A stretch of 64,000 nt of DNA, from NCBI GenBank assembly GCA_964036155.1, contig OZ038423.1:37835249-37899248 (forward strand). Reading direction: 5' to 3'. Position 1 is the stretch's first letter, and the number at the start of each line of letters is the position of its first letter. The notes under the pieces are model-generated. The model worked only from the letters and a program-made list of their open reading frames with translations, was not told the DNA's origin and ran no database searches. A program made the position numbers and the translations under genes. Below are positions 21,580-34,139 of this stretch, one piece after another. The stretch is from Diploscapter coronatus. Taxonomy: Eukaryota > Nematoda > Chromadorea > Rhabditida > Rhabditidae.

Positions 21580-23960
21580 AGTCCTGAGATTCTGTACGTT
21601 GACGCTCGATTTACTCACGGTTAACATTTCGGAGGTGGAGTCTGCCTGTCGACCTGCTGATGGTACGGGACCGATCTCGCACTATACTTTCGCTATTTCG
21701 CTAAATTCCCATCACTTTTTCGTCAGATGTGTAATTGTTTCGTCATCATTGCGAACGCGCACGACCCTGAAAGAAAAAGACGTACTGCCTCTTGATCTAG
21801 TCTTTTTTCTCTGACAGTACAGTCTTTTCACACAATTCACTTTTTCTCTAGCTAGTTCTGAAATTAAACCTAAATCGACACAACTTTCACTTAATTTTGA
21901 TTTCTACGTACCTTTCGAATTTACTATTTTCTATATCAATCTAAACACGAAACAGTTATTTTTTATAGTATTAATCAGGGTTGCTGATGGGCCCAATTTT
22001 TCGGACCCGGGCCTGCAAATTTGGGCCCGTCAGAAACCTTGGCATTAATAGCTTCTGTTGTGGTAAATATGAAAGTTTCCATCTTCAATGCTTATTTTTC
22101 TTCATTTTGTTCTAAGTTCTCCGTCGAAATTCCGTAGTTTCAAATGTTATGGGAGAAAAATTCGAAAAAAAACTGACACGAAAGACGGTGAAACATTGAC
22201 GAAATTTTGACGTGGTAACCCTCGAGTTTTCTCCTATCTCTGACAAAACGACGATATCAATATGGCTGGCAATTTACTGATGACTACTCAATTTCAAATC
22301 ATTCGAAATTCTCATAACTCGAGAGAAATATTGCGCACGAATTCTCGAGACATCGAAAAGATATCTTGATACACATCTCATCACAGCTTAATAGAAAATG
22401 AGTCGAATGATAAAATCACTATCAGTAATGATTACCAATACAGATAATAGTACTTTGATAAATTTCAATGACAAGCTATCATTGTCATTAAATTCCATAA
22501 CGCAATCTAACATGTATAAAGGGAGAAAAGTGCAATACTAACATTTTCTGAATTTGAAATACATAATGCATTTTAGAATAATTTTAAATCTTAGCATTAT
22601 TTCGATCAAATTTTAATTTTCAAGTGCGAGTATTTGACGGTAATTTCGGAACAAGTTTTTGCTAGTTGTTACACTTTTTTGAACTGAAAATCAATCGCTT
22701 AAAACAATAGTAAGACAACGTAGCGTCATGCTTTTTAACAGCAATTTTTGATGAGCTGATGAGATATGCTATGTCTAAGAGTGATGCGATAAGGAATATC
22801 CCTCTGATTCAAGGATAAGGCTTTCGCCGAATCTAGCAAAGATTGATCATCGATCATTGGTAACCTTTTTTTGACTTTTCATGGTCAAATCAATCTTAGA
22901 TACGAAATTTTGACTCATTTTAATGGTGTTTGCGGAATTGATGGGGTTCGGCACAATAAGATTGAAGATATCACGCGGACTTTTTATTTTGAATTTTCGA
23001 ATACGGTATATATAATTTATATTTTGGTCTAGAAATGAACTTTTCAAGCCCTTACCTTTTCTATCCAAGAAGCATTATTGGCGTAATAATATAATGTCAG
23101 TTTTGGCGTCCCTCATAGATAGACATCTCGAGAGTGATGCGGAATTAGTATTTTCAAAAATCGTAGAACTTTGTTACATTTTTATCTGAAAAGATCAAAA
23201 TGCAACACTCTGAATGAACGAATTGCGATATTTTGGAATGAACTGGAAGCTATTATTGCTGTTAGCGGGAATTATATATAACGAACTGAAATATCGAAAC
23301 TCTTTACTATTTTCTTGCATCGCACCCTAAACATCAAGTTTATCATGCATTTTGCATGAACGGTATATTTTCGATCCAAAATATCTATTCTTTCGATCAA
23401 AAACCGCATTTTTCGGTTATCACGGTTCTTTTTTCCGATAACGTTCAACGAAAAACATGAGATATTGTTCGGTTTAATTAAACTGGTTCCACAATTTTTT
23501 CTCATAAGGCGTTGCCAAATTTACTGTTTTTGTTTTTAGAATTTATGGCAACTGCAAAATTGCTATGAAGAAAAAATATTTTTAAAAATTACTTTATTCA
23601 TCAAAATTGTATGGAAATTGAATCACAGACGAAAGCCAAAGTCTAGGGAAACTCGGAGTTTTTACTAAAGACATGGAATTAAAAATTCGAGGATTTTAGT
23701 TCAGCTAGAAATAGTGAGTAAATGCCGATACAAAAAGAAATAAGCAAGGAAAAAGTAAAAGTACTCCACTAAAGTAATCCGTATCTGAAAAGTTCTTTTT
23801 CTTAGAAACAATCAAATTCGATATATAGCACAGAAAGCTGAAGAAAAAGGTCGAAATTTTACGATCTAGAAAATCAAGAAAATGTCCTAGAACACTTTAA
23901 AAATTATATTATAGAGCAAAGACATTAGAGAGAAAGTAAATTTTCTAGGACATCTCGAAT
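21580..23960. other. Long intergenic region without a supported gene
   Basis: AT-rich. A short inverted repeat with GGGCCC blocks lies at about 21990-22040. Frames at 22847-23068 and 23272-23505 have no recognisable domain. Old transposon debris is possible around 22.8-23.5 kb, but I could not name it. Confidence 0.4.
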
Positions 23961-23968
23961 TCCTCCCT

Positions 23969-25717
23969 TTACATCGTGTATTTGTTGAGCACGCCCAGGG
24001 CTTTGTTCAAATTTTCGACGATCGATTTCGTGTCCTCGTAGTCCAAAGAGCTCATCGCGAATTTGATGTACTTTTTCGCCTCCGCGAATTCGGCATCGCT
24101 AGGGCGGCCCGTCACCGTCACTGGAGCTGGAAAATCGACAATTTCACAAATTTTTCGGCAATTAAATTACTTTAAAAAAAATCTAATTGTTAAAAGATAA
24201 GAAAAAATTTCACATTTCTTCAAAATTAGAGAGTTAAAAATATGTGTATAAATACCGGCAGGCTGACTGAAGTTGGCAGACGGAGCGGGTTGAGCGGGAC
24301 GATGTGGAGGTGGGAGTTGCGGATTTTGATTCTGGCCGTGCGATCCGATCGAAGAACTGGAAGAGGAGTGCGTGGGTGGGGCGGGAGGCTGGGAAAAAGA
24401 GTGTATATATTTGAAAATTGGTTACTTTTGGGAATTTATGAAATGGTATGCAGTTTTGAGATGGATTAGGAAAACTCCTTCTTTATTTGTTTGACTTTCT
24501 CAAATAACGATTTTTTGCAAATTACCTGAGGAGAAAATCCATAGGTCGGATTGGGCGGGTAGGGCGAGAAATTGCTCGAGGAAGACGAAGAGTGGGGTGA
24601 AGCAGGTGGTTGCGGGGTCTGGGAATTTGGAAGATTACTGTAGGTTCTCTTTGAAAAATATTTTTACCATGGCTTTTCTTGAACATTCGTAATTTAAAAA
24701 AAAATTAGCATACCTGTCCCGACGAAGTGCCGCCCCCAGCGAAGTTCGCCAAATCCGCGAGCTCGTCGTGGGGCTCGTCTAAAAATCTTCGAATTTTCAA
24801 AAATTCCAGAAAATTTTACCCGGCTGCTGGCTGCTCGGCACGTAGGGGATGCCGTCTTTCAAGCAGGCGAAAATCTGGGTGCTCTTCCACTTGGCGTATT
24901 TTCTCGCAGAGGCAATTTGCTCGTCCAGCTAAACATTGAAATTTTAGCCTGATCCTTTAAACATTTAAGTTTTAATTATGGCATTTTTGGAAAAAAATAA
25001 TTTCTACCTCCCCAAACAAAGTCAGAATGTCCATGACGTGTCCGGCCGTGTAGAACGCATGCACGACTGCCTTGTCCACCTGTAATCAAATTTAGAAATT
25101 TGAAAATCCAGCAGATTTTAGTCTTGGTTTCATAGTATTATTTTAATGAATCATACGATTTTAACAAGTTCTTACCTGGCCTGCCTTCTCCTTGTTGTCG
25201 GCGAAGTTGAACAGTTTTAGCGCGAAATTCTCGAGGTGCGCTTGAGCGACCGTCTAAAAAGTGAATTTTTAGAAAGTAAAAAATCCTTCAAATTAAAAAA
25301 TGTGAGATATTTTCCAAGAAAAAGTTATAGAAACTGAGTAAAAACCCACCTCATTAGTGACAGCGTCCAAGTTCTTCAACTGGCCCTTGATTTGCTCGAG
25401 CGTGCTCAGTAGCCCTTTAATGAATTGCAGCGCGTCCGGAGACTTCGAGTCGATCTTCATCGCGTTTTGCGCCGCGTACATCAGGCCTAGAATTGTCATT
25501 TTTTGAAAATGGAACTCCTTAGAAGGTTCGGATCTTGAGGGAACTAGAATAAGTTGAATTTTCTAAAAATAACTACTTTTATTTTTTCGGGGAAAGCTTC
25601 AAAATTTGCTGAAGACTTACACCAATAGTAAACGACCGGGTCACGAGAAGCGTTTTCATTGGCGATTTTCACGTGGTGACCGATGGCCTTAAGCGTGGGT
25701 GGCACTTTGGAGGTCAT
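23969..25717 (-). CDS. VTA1: VTA1/LIP5 homologue, ESCRT-III/Vps4 cofactor
   Basis: Nine exons, in gene order 25717-25621, 25486-25350, 25253-25176, 25079-25008, 24928-24820, 24778-24714, 24618-24526, 24388-24256, 24126-23969, give 313 aa in frame. The N-terminal MIT-like region starts MTSKVPPTLKAIGHHVKIAN and includes DPVVYYWCLMYAAQNAMKID and LFNFADNKEKAGQVDKAVV. The middle is a Pro/Ser/Gln-rich linker (about residues 180-260). The C-terminal VSL/VTA domain has EAKKYIKFAMSSLDYED and ends LNKALGVLNKYTM. Known role: dimeric activator of the Vps4 ATPase in multivesicular-body sorting at endosomes. Length and domain order match the family. The ATG lies 3 nt after an SL-type acceptor. Confidence 0.93.
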
Positions 25718-25720
25718 TTC

Positions 25721-25730
25721 CTGAAAAATT
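25721..25730 (-). other. Probable spliced-leader acceptor of VTA1
   Basis: AATTTTTCAG on the minus strand, followed by GAA and the ATG at 25717. A 3-nt leader implies trans-splicing. Confidence 0.55.
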
Positions 25731-26029
25731 AAAGTGAAAAATCGAGAAATAATTGTGAAATTCAATATTATTCATCAATGGTTGCGTGCAAAGTTGCGTC
25801 GTGAAACGCAAGCTACGCAAAAATGCACGCAGTGATACAACGATGCTTCTCCCGCATTTCTTTTTGTTTTCTCATTTAATTTTATTTTCGTTTGATAATT
25901 TTCTCATCAACCACCTGCTAAAAATTTCCTGATCACTTTTGAACAAAATTCGCAAAAATGTGCTTATTTTCTGTTCTAATACTCCTGGGATTTCATGTTT
26001 TCCGATTTCGTAAATTTCTAATCTTCATT

Positions 26030-26039
26030 TTATTTCCAG
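26030..26039 (+). other. Probable spliced-leader acceptor of SLC25A46
   Basis: TTATTTCCAG ends one base before the ATG at 26041. The VTA1 start, 320 bp away on the other strand, makes this a divergent gene pair sharing a short promoter region. Confidence 0.5.
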
Positions 26040-26040
26040 G

Positions 26041-29000
26041 ATGCCGTTCATAAAGTGGAAAGACGGCTCGGGCACGGCGCAGACGAGTGGAGGTAAAATT
26101 AAAAATAAAGTCAAAATTGCTATTTTTTTGAAAGTCGTAATTTATCTCAAATGTTGCTAATCGCGTGCTATGTTTGCATCATTTCGGCATTTTTCTTAAC
26201 TACTTTCGAGCTTAAAAGAGTAAGTTAAAAAAAGAAGATAAATTCAGGGAGGAGTGATGATCCGTTTTTAGCCGGCGATTCATTTGGGCTGCGCCAGGGT
26301 GAGAGCCAGATGCCGGAATCGGTGGGCGGTTCGGCGACCGCTCAGGACGACCCCATCGTCGGTGCCGTCATCAGCGTTTCCGAGTGCGTCATTTGCAAAC
26401 CGTACTCGTAAAAATCACGGGAAAAACGATATCCTTTGGAGGATTTCTACAAAAAATATTCGTTTTTCCTAATTTTTAACTTTCAAATTTCTACAGAAAA
26501 TCATGACTTTCTTGGTTTAAAATTTAAAAACATGTTTCAGCGTGATCACGAAAATCGCGATATCGCACCCGTGTGCGGTGATTCGCCGCCAGTGTCAGGT
26601 GCACCAATTCGCGAGGTCGCTGCACATTACGCCCGTCTCGCTCGTGCCCGTCATCTTCAATGCCGTCGCTAAAGAGGTTTCTATTATTTGAATTTAAATT
26701 AATTGAAACTAAAAACATATTAGAAAATATTCTTAATTTAAAAATTGTTGAAGAGGTCTGTTTCTTGTAGTAATTACAGAAACTTGTAATTTTCCAGAAA
26801 TTGTGCTTTTCTATTTTCAAAAATTGAAATTTTTTTCCAGGGAGTCCTAACATTCTGGAAAGGCGCAATCGGGAGCTCCGTGGTCTGGTGTCTCCAGAAC
26901 GTCACCGAAATCGTCATAGCAGACTTGATTGGGCTGCCGCGGTTTAAATTTTCCTTAAAATTTTATTTAAACATTTCTCTTTTTCAGAAGCTACGTGGTA
27001 AACGGCAGCACAGAAAAGTACTGGAAACACATTTGTCTGAAAGCGTGGGTTTTTACTTTTTGACAAATAAAAATTTTAAAAAATTAAACTAAACTGATAA
27101 ATAAATTAAATTTCCAGATCCACATTCTTCTTGATGACTCCGTTCTACGTCTCATCGATGATTGAGAGCGTTAGGGTGGGTTTACAACTTTTAAATAAAA
27201 ATAAATTATGAGATTAAACAAATTTTTCAGTCGGAGTCTGGTCTGAGTCGGGACGACAACCGCGTCACAGACGTACTCGTCAAGGGCGTCGATCGGCTGA
27301 GGTTGGAAAAATTTAAAAAAAAACCGATTTTCCATATTTTTTCTCTATAGATAATAATTTTTTAAAGTGAATGTTTCAAAAATAAATAAAATAATTTTCA
27401 GATTTTCGGCGTTCTTCTTCTCGGCCCGCGACGCGTCGCGTCGTTTCGGCATCTTACATTTGGCGCTGCCGACCGTCTTTTTCCACTCGTCGCACTACGT
27501 CCTACAGGTCTTCCTCTACGAGCAGTTCCACAGGATGGCCAAACATTACTTGGTAGAAATACAAAAATAACTTTTTCTTCCAGAAAATATCCTTCAAAAA
27601 TGACATTTTTTAAAGTTGCGTCAAATTTTTAGAAATTGATTTTCCTTTTCAAGAGAATAATGAACAAATTTAGAATTTTCTAAAAATGATAATTTTCAAA
27701 AGAAACTTGATATTTCTTTCCTTTAGAAAATGAAAAATAAGCTTTTTCAGAGCAAAAAGCCCGAATCTGAAAGGAGTCGATTTGATCAGTTCGTGCCTCA
27801 ACTATTTGCCCAGGTATCGTTCATTAAAAATAGCCATTTTTGTTTTCTTACTAAATTCCAAATTTCGGAAAATAATTAATTTGATTTCAGATGACGTCCA
27901 CGCTGTTCACCGACCTCGCTCTCTTTCCGATTGAGACCGTCCTTCATAGGATGTATATTCAAGGTCTGATTTAAAAATAAGGAAAGAATAAACAAAACTA
28001 TTCTAGTTCAGCGACAATTTAGAAAATTTTAAAAATTCAAACCTAAAAGATACAAATAAAAAGAATTAAGAAAAACGACAATAAATTCTAAAAATTCAGG
28101 CACTCGAACGCTAATCGATAACATGGACACGGGCCTATCAGCGGTGTCGATGACAGTCAAGTACTCGGGTTTTTTCGACTGCTTCAAATCGATCATCGAG
28201 AACGAGGGATTCTTCGCGCTGTACGCGGTCAGTTTGGGGGAGGGGGCAAATTAAAAAAGATTGAATTGACATATTAGAAGCACATCTACAGAGTATTTTT
28301 GATTGGAAAGAACGTCAATATTACAAACATTACTCGATTCGTCTCATTTCTCTTCTACGCGACTCATTATTTTGCTCCACATTCGAATTCTTATTACTTA
28401 ACGAATATCGGCTTTATCATCAATTAACGGTATGTCTATTTTATTGCTAATTTGGACACTTTGCAGGGCGTTAGCGCTGTGGTTCTGGAGTACGGTCTGA
28501 TGTGGGGCTTCCATCAGGTATTAGAAGATTTGGAAAGAAAAAAACTAATCATCTAGTTGAAATTACATCTGGGATTCATAGCTGTTAATTAAACTCCACT
28601 AGAATATTGAGCCTAGGGTTAGAAATAGATTTTTGATTAAAATAAAAATTTAAAAAAAAACGGTATAAATTTGATTTATTTCCAGCTGGTGAGGGCCTGC
28701 TTCGACCGAGGGTCGGAAATGCTCCGAAAGGCCACGGAGGGCCACGTCACTCCTCCATCGCTCTCAAATAATTCGAGGTCAGACCTTGGGAGAGACTGAA
28801 GAAAAAATTCAATCAAACGTTTTCAAATCGGAACATGTTTTTTTTTTAATGGAAAATATATATATATATATATTTGAAAAATGACTTACTCTATTAAATA
28901 TAAGAGTTTTCATAGAATTAAAAATAATTTTATATGAAAATTACTGTAGTTTATGCTAATTTTGTCCAGCTTTGTCGGCCCGCTGTCTAACACGGGAGTC

Positions 29001-29832
29001 ACGGGTCCGTTCGCGCCGCCCCTCTCCCCGATGACGAGTCCTAGGAGGTTAGCTTGAAACAAATTTCTCAAAACTCAACCCCGCAGGAGAAATAGTATGC
29101 CATATTGAGAGACTAAGAGAGCATGTCTTCTTTTCTTCTCTCGAAAAGACTTTGTTGAGTCGATTTGTGGGTTGAGTTTTGAGAGGTCTAGTTTGAAAGA
29201 AAAAATGAGCAAAATATTGAAATCGAACATTTTCAATTTTTATTTTAAGGTCATTATTAGGATAAGAACTAATTATTCCGAAAATATTAGCGATTTTCGC
29301 CCGAAGCATTTTTTTTTCTAAATTAATCATTTTCACCAGATCTCTCCCCATAGTTAATAGTCAACAACGCATACAAAATTGAAAATTTCGGTCACCTTTG
29401 CCGGCAAGTTTGGAATCAAACATGGCGTATCTTGTAGAGCATCATCGAAAGCATGTATGCTGTGGAATTTGATCAAAATCTCCCTCGCGAAGATGGACTT
29501 TTGTTAATTTTTGAATTTCAGGAACATGCCCTCTCCTCCAACCAGCAACCGCGACCCGACTCAATTTCCTACTTTCGGGGAATCGGTGTCAACGATGATG
29601 CAATCCCCGTACGGTCCTCAGGCCTCGAATCGACCCAATATCTTCGGAGAGCCACCTTCTTTGTCTTCTAGAAATAATAGGCGAGTTTAAGATGTTTTTT
29701 TTTATGAAGTCCTTTTACAAAACATTTGTTATCTTAATTTTTTGCAAATTTACAATTTTCAGGTCTGCAAACTCTGGAACCGACTCGAGTCCATCTTTCA
29801 TGCCCGCCTACGGTGATCCGTTCAGTGGGTAA
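26041..29832 (+). CDS. SLC25A46: SLC25A46-like mitochondrial outer-membrane carrier-family protein
   Basis: 16 exons, 491 aa: 26041-26092, 26248-26383, 26541-26676, 26841-26941, 26988-27044, 27118-27175, 27231-27301, 27402-27552, 27751-27813, 27891-27963, 28100-28227, 28467-28517, 28686-28777, 28970-29047, 29522-29680, 29763-29832. Diagnostic segments: ITKIAISHPCAVIRRQCQV, FWKGAIGSSVVW, and FPIETVLHRMYIQGTRTLID followed by YSGFFDCFKSIIENEGFFAL. The last is the characteristic C-terminal carrier repeat of SLC25A46, which acts in mitochondrial dynamics and ER contacts rather than transport. After the carrier core there is an unusual Ser/Pro/Asn-rich tail of about 130 aa (residue 360 on). Intron 15 must use a GC donor (AG/GCGAGT) to stay in frame. 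An alternative end would splice from 29828 to an exon at 30543-30582. Confidence 0.87.
28303..28402 (+). repeat. Dispersed repeat, copy 2, in SLC25A46 intron
   Basis: Related to 13616-13712; both share CTCTTCTACGCGACTC and the surrounding framework. Confidence 0.6.
29066..29184. repeat. Fold-back element in SLC25A46 intron 14
   Basis: TCTCAAAACTCAACCC on the left pairs with GGGTTGAGTTTTGAGA on the right. The interior contains AAATAGTATG and CTCTCGAAAAGAC, motifs shared with other hairpins in the window. Confidence 0.65.
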
Positions 29833-30616
29833 ATTTGAAAAAAAAAAGAATCGGAAAGGCCAAAAATTGGGTTAGTTTCAAAATCAAACGAAAATGTCCC
29901 TGAAGCGGCTATTTGGAGACTTCAAACCCTGAAGTCATGCGAAATAGGGTGAGGGGCATGGCAGGGAAAGCGATTTTTGTTCTCGCATTATTTCACATGA
30001 CTTGAGATTTCCAAGTTGATCCCTGAAACATCACTTTCCCTGATCAACATTAGAACGAAGACGGTTATTTATTGTTTCTTTTAGAAAATCCATATTTTTA
30101 GCTTTAGTGAATAGTGTTTAGGATAATTGATTTGAATTGATTGTTTTTCATTGTCCTATTTTACTCTTTGATTTTGGTGCTAAGCTGTAAGCACTTCACT
30201 CGCGATAGTTACTATATTTCGGTAATTACTCTAATTCTAATTATCTAATTTTCCAATTAACACGACTTTTCTCAATCCTGTGCTAATTTTATTCGGTTTG
30301 CACTCTGATTATCTTCAAGTCATTCTAGAGCTTTCCAAGAAAACTTCAACGTTTTCCGAAGAAGTATTTTTCTCGAAACTTTGAAAAACCATTTTCCTAT
30401 CAATGCTCAATTTGAAATGAAAAAAAAAAGTTAAAATTCGATTTTTGTTAAATTTTTATATGGAAATCACGAGGTTTTCATCCTCGAAGTATCGGAATTT
30501 TTGAAAATGATTTCTATTTGTTGGAAAAACTAAAATTTTCAGGCTCTGGCCTTTCAAAGCGCTCAAATCGAGGCTATTCTGACTGAATCAAGCGGCGTTT
30601 CCGAGCACCAAACAAA

Positions 30617-32625
30617 ATGGGTGATAATTGGGGTAGGTTCAACAAATGTGAAAAAATAAAAATTAAAAGAAAATAAAAACTCAAGAAAACAAGTCAAATT
30701 CTTAAATTTTAGACGATGAAGACTTTGAGCCCGACGTCGAAAAAGTACTGCCCGTTAAACCGCCCACGCCGCCGCCCGTCACTGAGGCCGCTCCAGGCAA
30801 ATTCGCCCCCGCAAAAGCTAAGGGAAAAGAGGCGGTGGGTGAAATTTTTTTTTTTTAAATATTTGAAAATACCAATTTTAGAAAGAAGTCATGTTGGAAA
30901 AGTTTGAAAATTTTTAAAAGAACAAAATAAACGTTACTGAAGAAAAATTCAAAGTTTTCTAGAGATAAAAATATTAACTTAAAAAAGCTAAAAGTAAAGA
31001 TGTAACTGTAACAGATCAACATGGAGAGTCTGGGCCGAGAGCTGACGGGCGCCGAACGGGAAGAGCTGCAGAAAAGACAGGACCAGAAGCTCGCCCGGGA
31101 GATGATGGGGCTGGACGGTGAGTGAGACAAATTTGAACAATTTTAAAGGAGACTTGAAAATGAGCATTATTTAAGAAAATCTCCGAATTCGCCACTATTC
31201 TGACTCGATCATCATCTTTTTTAATAAAAAATAATAAAATAGTTTTGTTTATTTTTTTATTCTAAACTTAATTCAAAGAGCATCGAATTTAATTGAGGAA
31301 AATTGAAAAGGAAAAATATTTGCAGACATCTCGGAAGATCGACCCTACGATGAAATCATTTCAAAGGAGGAGTTCGAAGAGTTCGGCGACAAGGTTTGAA
31401 GGAAAACAATCAATCATTTTACCAAACAAGATCAATTTTTTGTATCGCTTTATTAAAAACAATTAATAGATTTTTAAGTGTGTCAAACAAGGTCAACATT
31501 TTCCAGATCGGCAACTTCATCGCGAAACGCCACAAAGCCGCCCACTACGGCGACCTGCTCAACAAACTGCTTACCAGGATTTCCGAGAAAAGTGCGAATT
31601 TTAATTTTTTTAATCGTTAATCAAATAGAATAAAAAAACGTTGCAGTGGATGCGAACGACATCCGAAAAATGTCGAATCACCTGAAGGCGATCGCCGATT
31701 CCAAAAAATCGGAGCCCAAAGTCAAACCCGGAGCCGCCAAGCCTCAGGGTAAGAATTTACAAAAGAAAAAAAAAACTCTTCCTAACCTCATGGGGCAATT
31801 CATAATAGCACCAAAAATCTATTTAAAAAATTAGCATCATATGAACTTTCTGAGCTGAAAAGTTTGATATCTAGCATTCTATTACTAAATCCCTACCCTG
31901 TATCCTCTATGTAAGCTATTACCTTTTATTGACTCAAAATATGCATACTCGTTAAATTTTTGTGGTCTACTTTTATTAATTGCTCCTCATGGTGAGAAAT
32001 TTGAAAAACATTTTAAAAATCCTGCTAAACCTCTGGGTATAAAATTTTCAGAATTAAGAATCACTGTCACCAAAAAGGGAGGGCGGGAGTTAGAAAAATT
32101 TGAACAAAAAGTCGAGAAATCTAAGAATAAAAAGTGAAGAAATTCATGATTATGAACAATGAGGTCAACAAAATTTAATTTTAGGTTTCTAAATTTCTTA
32201 AGTAGTAAATAGAAAATCATTAAAATAAAAATTTCAGCGGCAGCAGCCACTGGAAAAGCGGCGGCGAAGGGCAAAGGAAAGGCGACGCTGAAGTCTGGAA
32301 AGGGCGCGGACAACGTCTACGACGATTATGGGGACGGCGGTTATGGTGCGCTCATTTTTGACTTCCTGTATTTGCCAACGGCTGTATTTGTCAACGGCTG
32401 ATCAATAGTCAGCCCTAGGCAAACTTTCAGCCAGAGCGAAAAATTATAGTGGAGGGGCACGCAAATCGAAAATTTAGAAAATAGTATGTAGATGATATTT
32501 CAGGCGTTTTTGAGACAGTTTTGCCAATGTTTCATTCTGAGGGCAATTTACTTTTGATTTTTCCTGATTATTTAAAATTTTCTCCTTCAGGCGGATACGA
32601 CGATGTCGAAGACGATTTCATGTAA
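30617..32625 (+). CDS. eif-3.J: Translation initiation factor eIF3 subunit J
   Basis: Eight exons, 212 aa: 30617-30632, 30713-30834, 31015-31117, 31326-31393, 31507-31591, 31647-31748, 32238-32345, 32591-32625. It begins MGDNWDDEDFEPDVEKVLPV, the acidic N-terminal motif of eIF3j. A basic coiled-coil region (REELQKRQDQKLAREMMG) and IGNFIAKRHKAAHYGDLLNK follow. The tail is Ala/Lys/Gly-rich and ends DDYGDGGYGGYDDVEDDFM, with the acidic/aromatic terminus seen in this family. eIF3j binds the 40S decoding site and helps eIF3 recruitment and ribosome recycling in the cytosol. An acceptor at 30533-30542 could be its trans-splice site (about 74-nt leader) or the last SLC25A46 acceptor. Confidence 0.92.
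31840..31985 (+). repeat. Dispersed repeat in eIF3j intron 6
   Basis: Reverse-complement homologue of 36650-36800: shared blocks ATCCCTACCCT(G/A)TATCCTC, TATGTAA and GACTCAAAATATGCAT versus GGCTCAAAATGTGCAT. Confidence 0.6.
32362..32475 (+). repeat. Dispersed repeat in eIF3j intron 7, related to Argonaute intron sequence
   Basis: Contains CTGTATTTGCCAACGGCTG and AGAGCGAAAAATTATAGTGG. Related pieces lie at about 9255-9290 (CTGTATTTGCCAACGA) and 8870-8925 (GGAGCGAAAAATTTTAGCGG) in Argonaute introns. Boundaries are uncertain. Confidence 0.45.
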
Positions 32626-34139
32626 AGAGTTTCGTCGTCAGGATCCAAATGTTCGGTGAAAGAGACGGTTTGACGCTGCGTTGCCTTACACTTCAATTCG
32701 AAATATATCAATTTTGGTAAGATTTAGCAAAAAAACGTAACTTTCTCGAGGAAAAATCTTTCGACGAGATAAATTTCTAAATGTTCTCCAGTCATTTATT
32801 TGTTTTAAAGGGCTATAGTAAAAAGTTGAAAAACTCGTTAAATCTAGATATAAATGTCCGATTTTCAGGCTTTCTTCCTCAATCATCTTCTTTCGTTTAT
32901 CTTCGGATTTTCCCGGATGTCTTATCTGCTTTCGTCCCGGATTTTCCCGAGCCAATTTCATCCCTCCCCCTTTCAACTCGCTTTTCCTCTGCTTCAGGGG
33001 AGTTTGCTGCCTTTGCTGTTCTTTTCTTCTTTCCCCCTCTCAAATCGCCTTCACCTCTCGTTTTCTCTATTATCTTTCTCCTTCCCATTTCTTCCTTTTT
33101 TGTCTTCGAGGGAAGCTTCACCGAAGCGTTGATTATTCCTCGCTTTTTTCCTTCTGGGCTATTGACGAGAAAAAGATAGGTTTTGTCGTCGACGCCGGGT
33201 TTGACATCTGAACCCTGACGACGAAATTTATAGATGCTAATTATTGGTTTGTTGTCTGACACTTTTAAATCTGGTCAAAGCGTCATTTGCATCGTCTTTG
33301 ATCGATTTTTAAAAAGGTTTATTTTATCTACAAAATCGTTGCCACAAATACAATCCTGCTTTTGCAAAAATTCAAGTGATAATTTTTTAAGACTACTTAC
33401 CGATTTTTTCTAAGTTTTATGGTGAGGAGTTCTATTTTTAAAAGAATTTTGTTACCTACACTATATCACTTCGACTATTCGTTTTTCGTTTATTTTCATT
33501 TTTCACTGGGCTTTGACCGGTTTTTATTGTTCTCTCCGGAAAATCCGTTTTCTCTTCACTGTTGAGTTTTGAATAAAATATGTTATTAGGGGGGTTTGGG
33601 GTGTCAGCTTTCTGACTTTTTCTATTTATAGGTTCTCAAGCCTATGAAATACCTTTTTCCCATTTTGACCCTGATTTTCAGGATTTTTATGAAAAATTTA
33701 TGGCAAATTCTAGGGAAACATGGAGCGTTTTATGAATTTCCCATTTCTTTTTGTTTCGGCTTTGCTGAAATAAGAGTTTTTTTTTCTTTTCCCAGTGAGA
33801 AAGAATCGATAACTAAGCCGCTGAATGCAAGATATAAGGGAATGGGAAAGAGATCCAAAATTCCAGGAAATAGCACAAGTCAGAGGAAAAAATTTTCAGA
33901 AATAGCCCCTAAATGGAAAAATGCAGAAAAAACGAGTAGCGCAAAATTCTAGAGTGTATTCTTGTTCTCTCTCTGACTTTATGCTATTTCATTTCACTCT
34001 CCATTTCCTGTGTTTTCCCAACAGCATTTCGCAATTTAAAAAAAATCGAGTTTTTTCGGCATTTTTTCTAAAACTATTAATGCTATTTAGTTCAGGTTTG
34101 TGATACAGAGAGTCGACAACGAACAAGTAACAGGCAGAA
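32626..34139. other. Intergenic region between eIF3j and NSF
   Basis: A minus-strand frame (32897 to about 33240) encodes a very Lys/Arg/Glu-rich stretch but lacks an ATG at its upstream edge. The frame at 33644-33952 is probably chance. Imperfect fold-back sequence occupies about 33850-34070. No gene is called. Confidence 0.45.

Noticed and set aside
33644..33952. 102-codon frame on plus
   Set aside because: Starts in AT-rich spacer, overlaps imperfect fold-back sequence, and has no recognisable domain.
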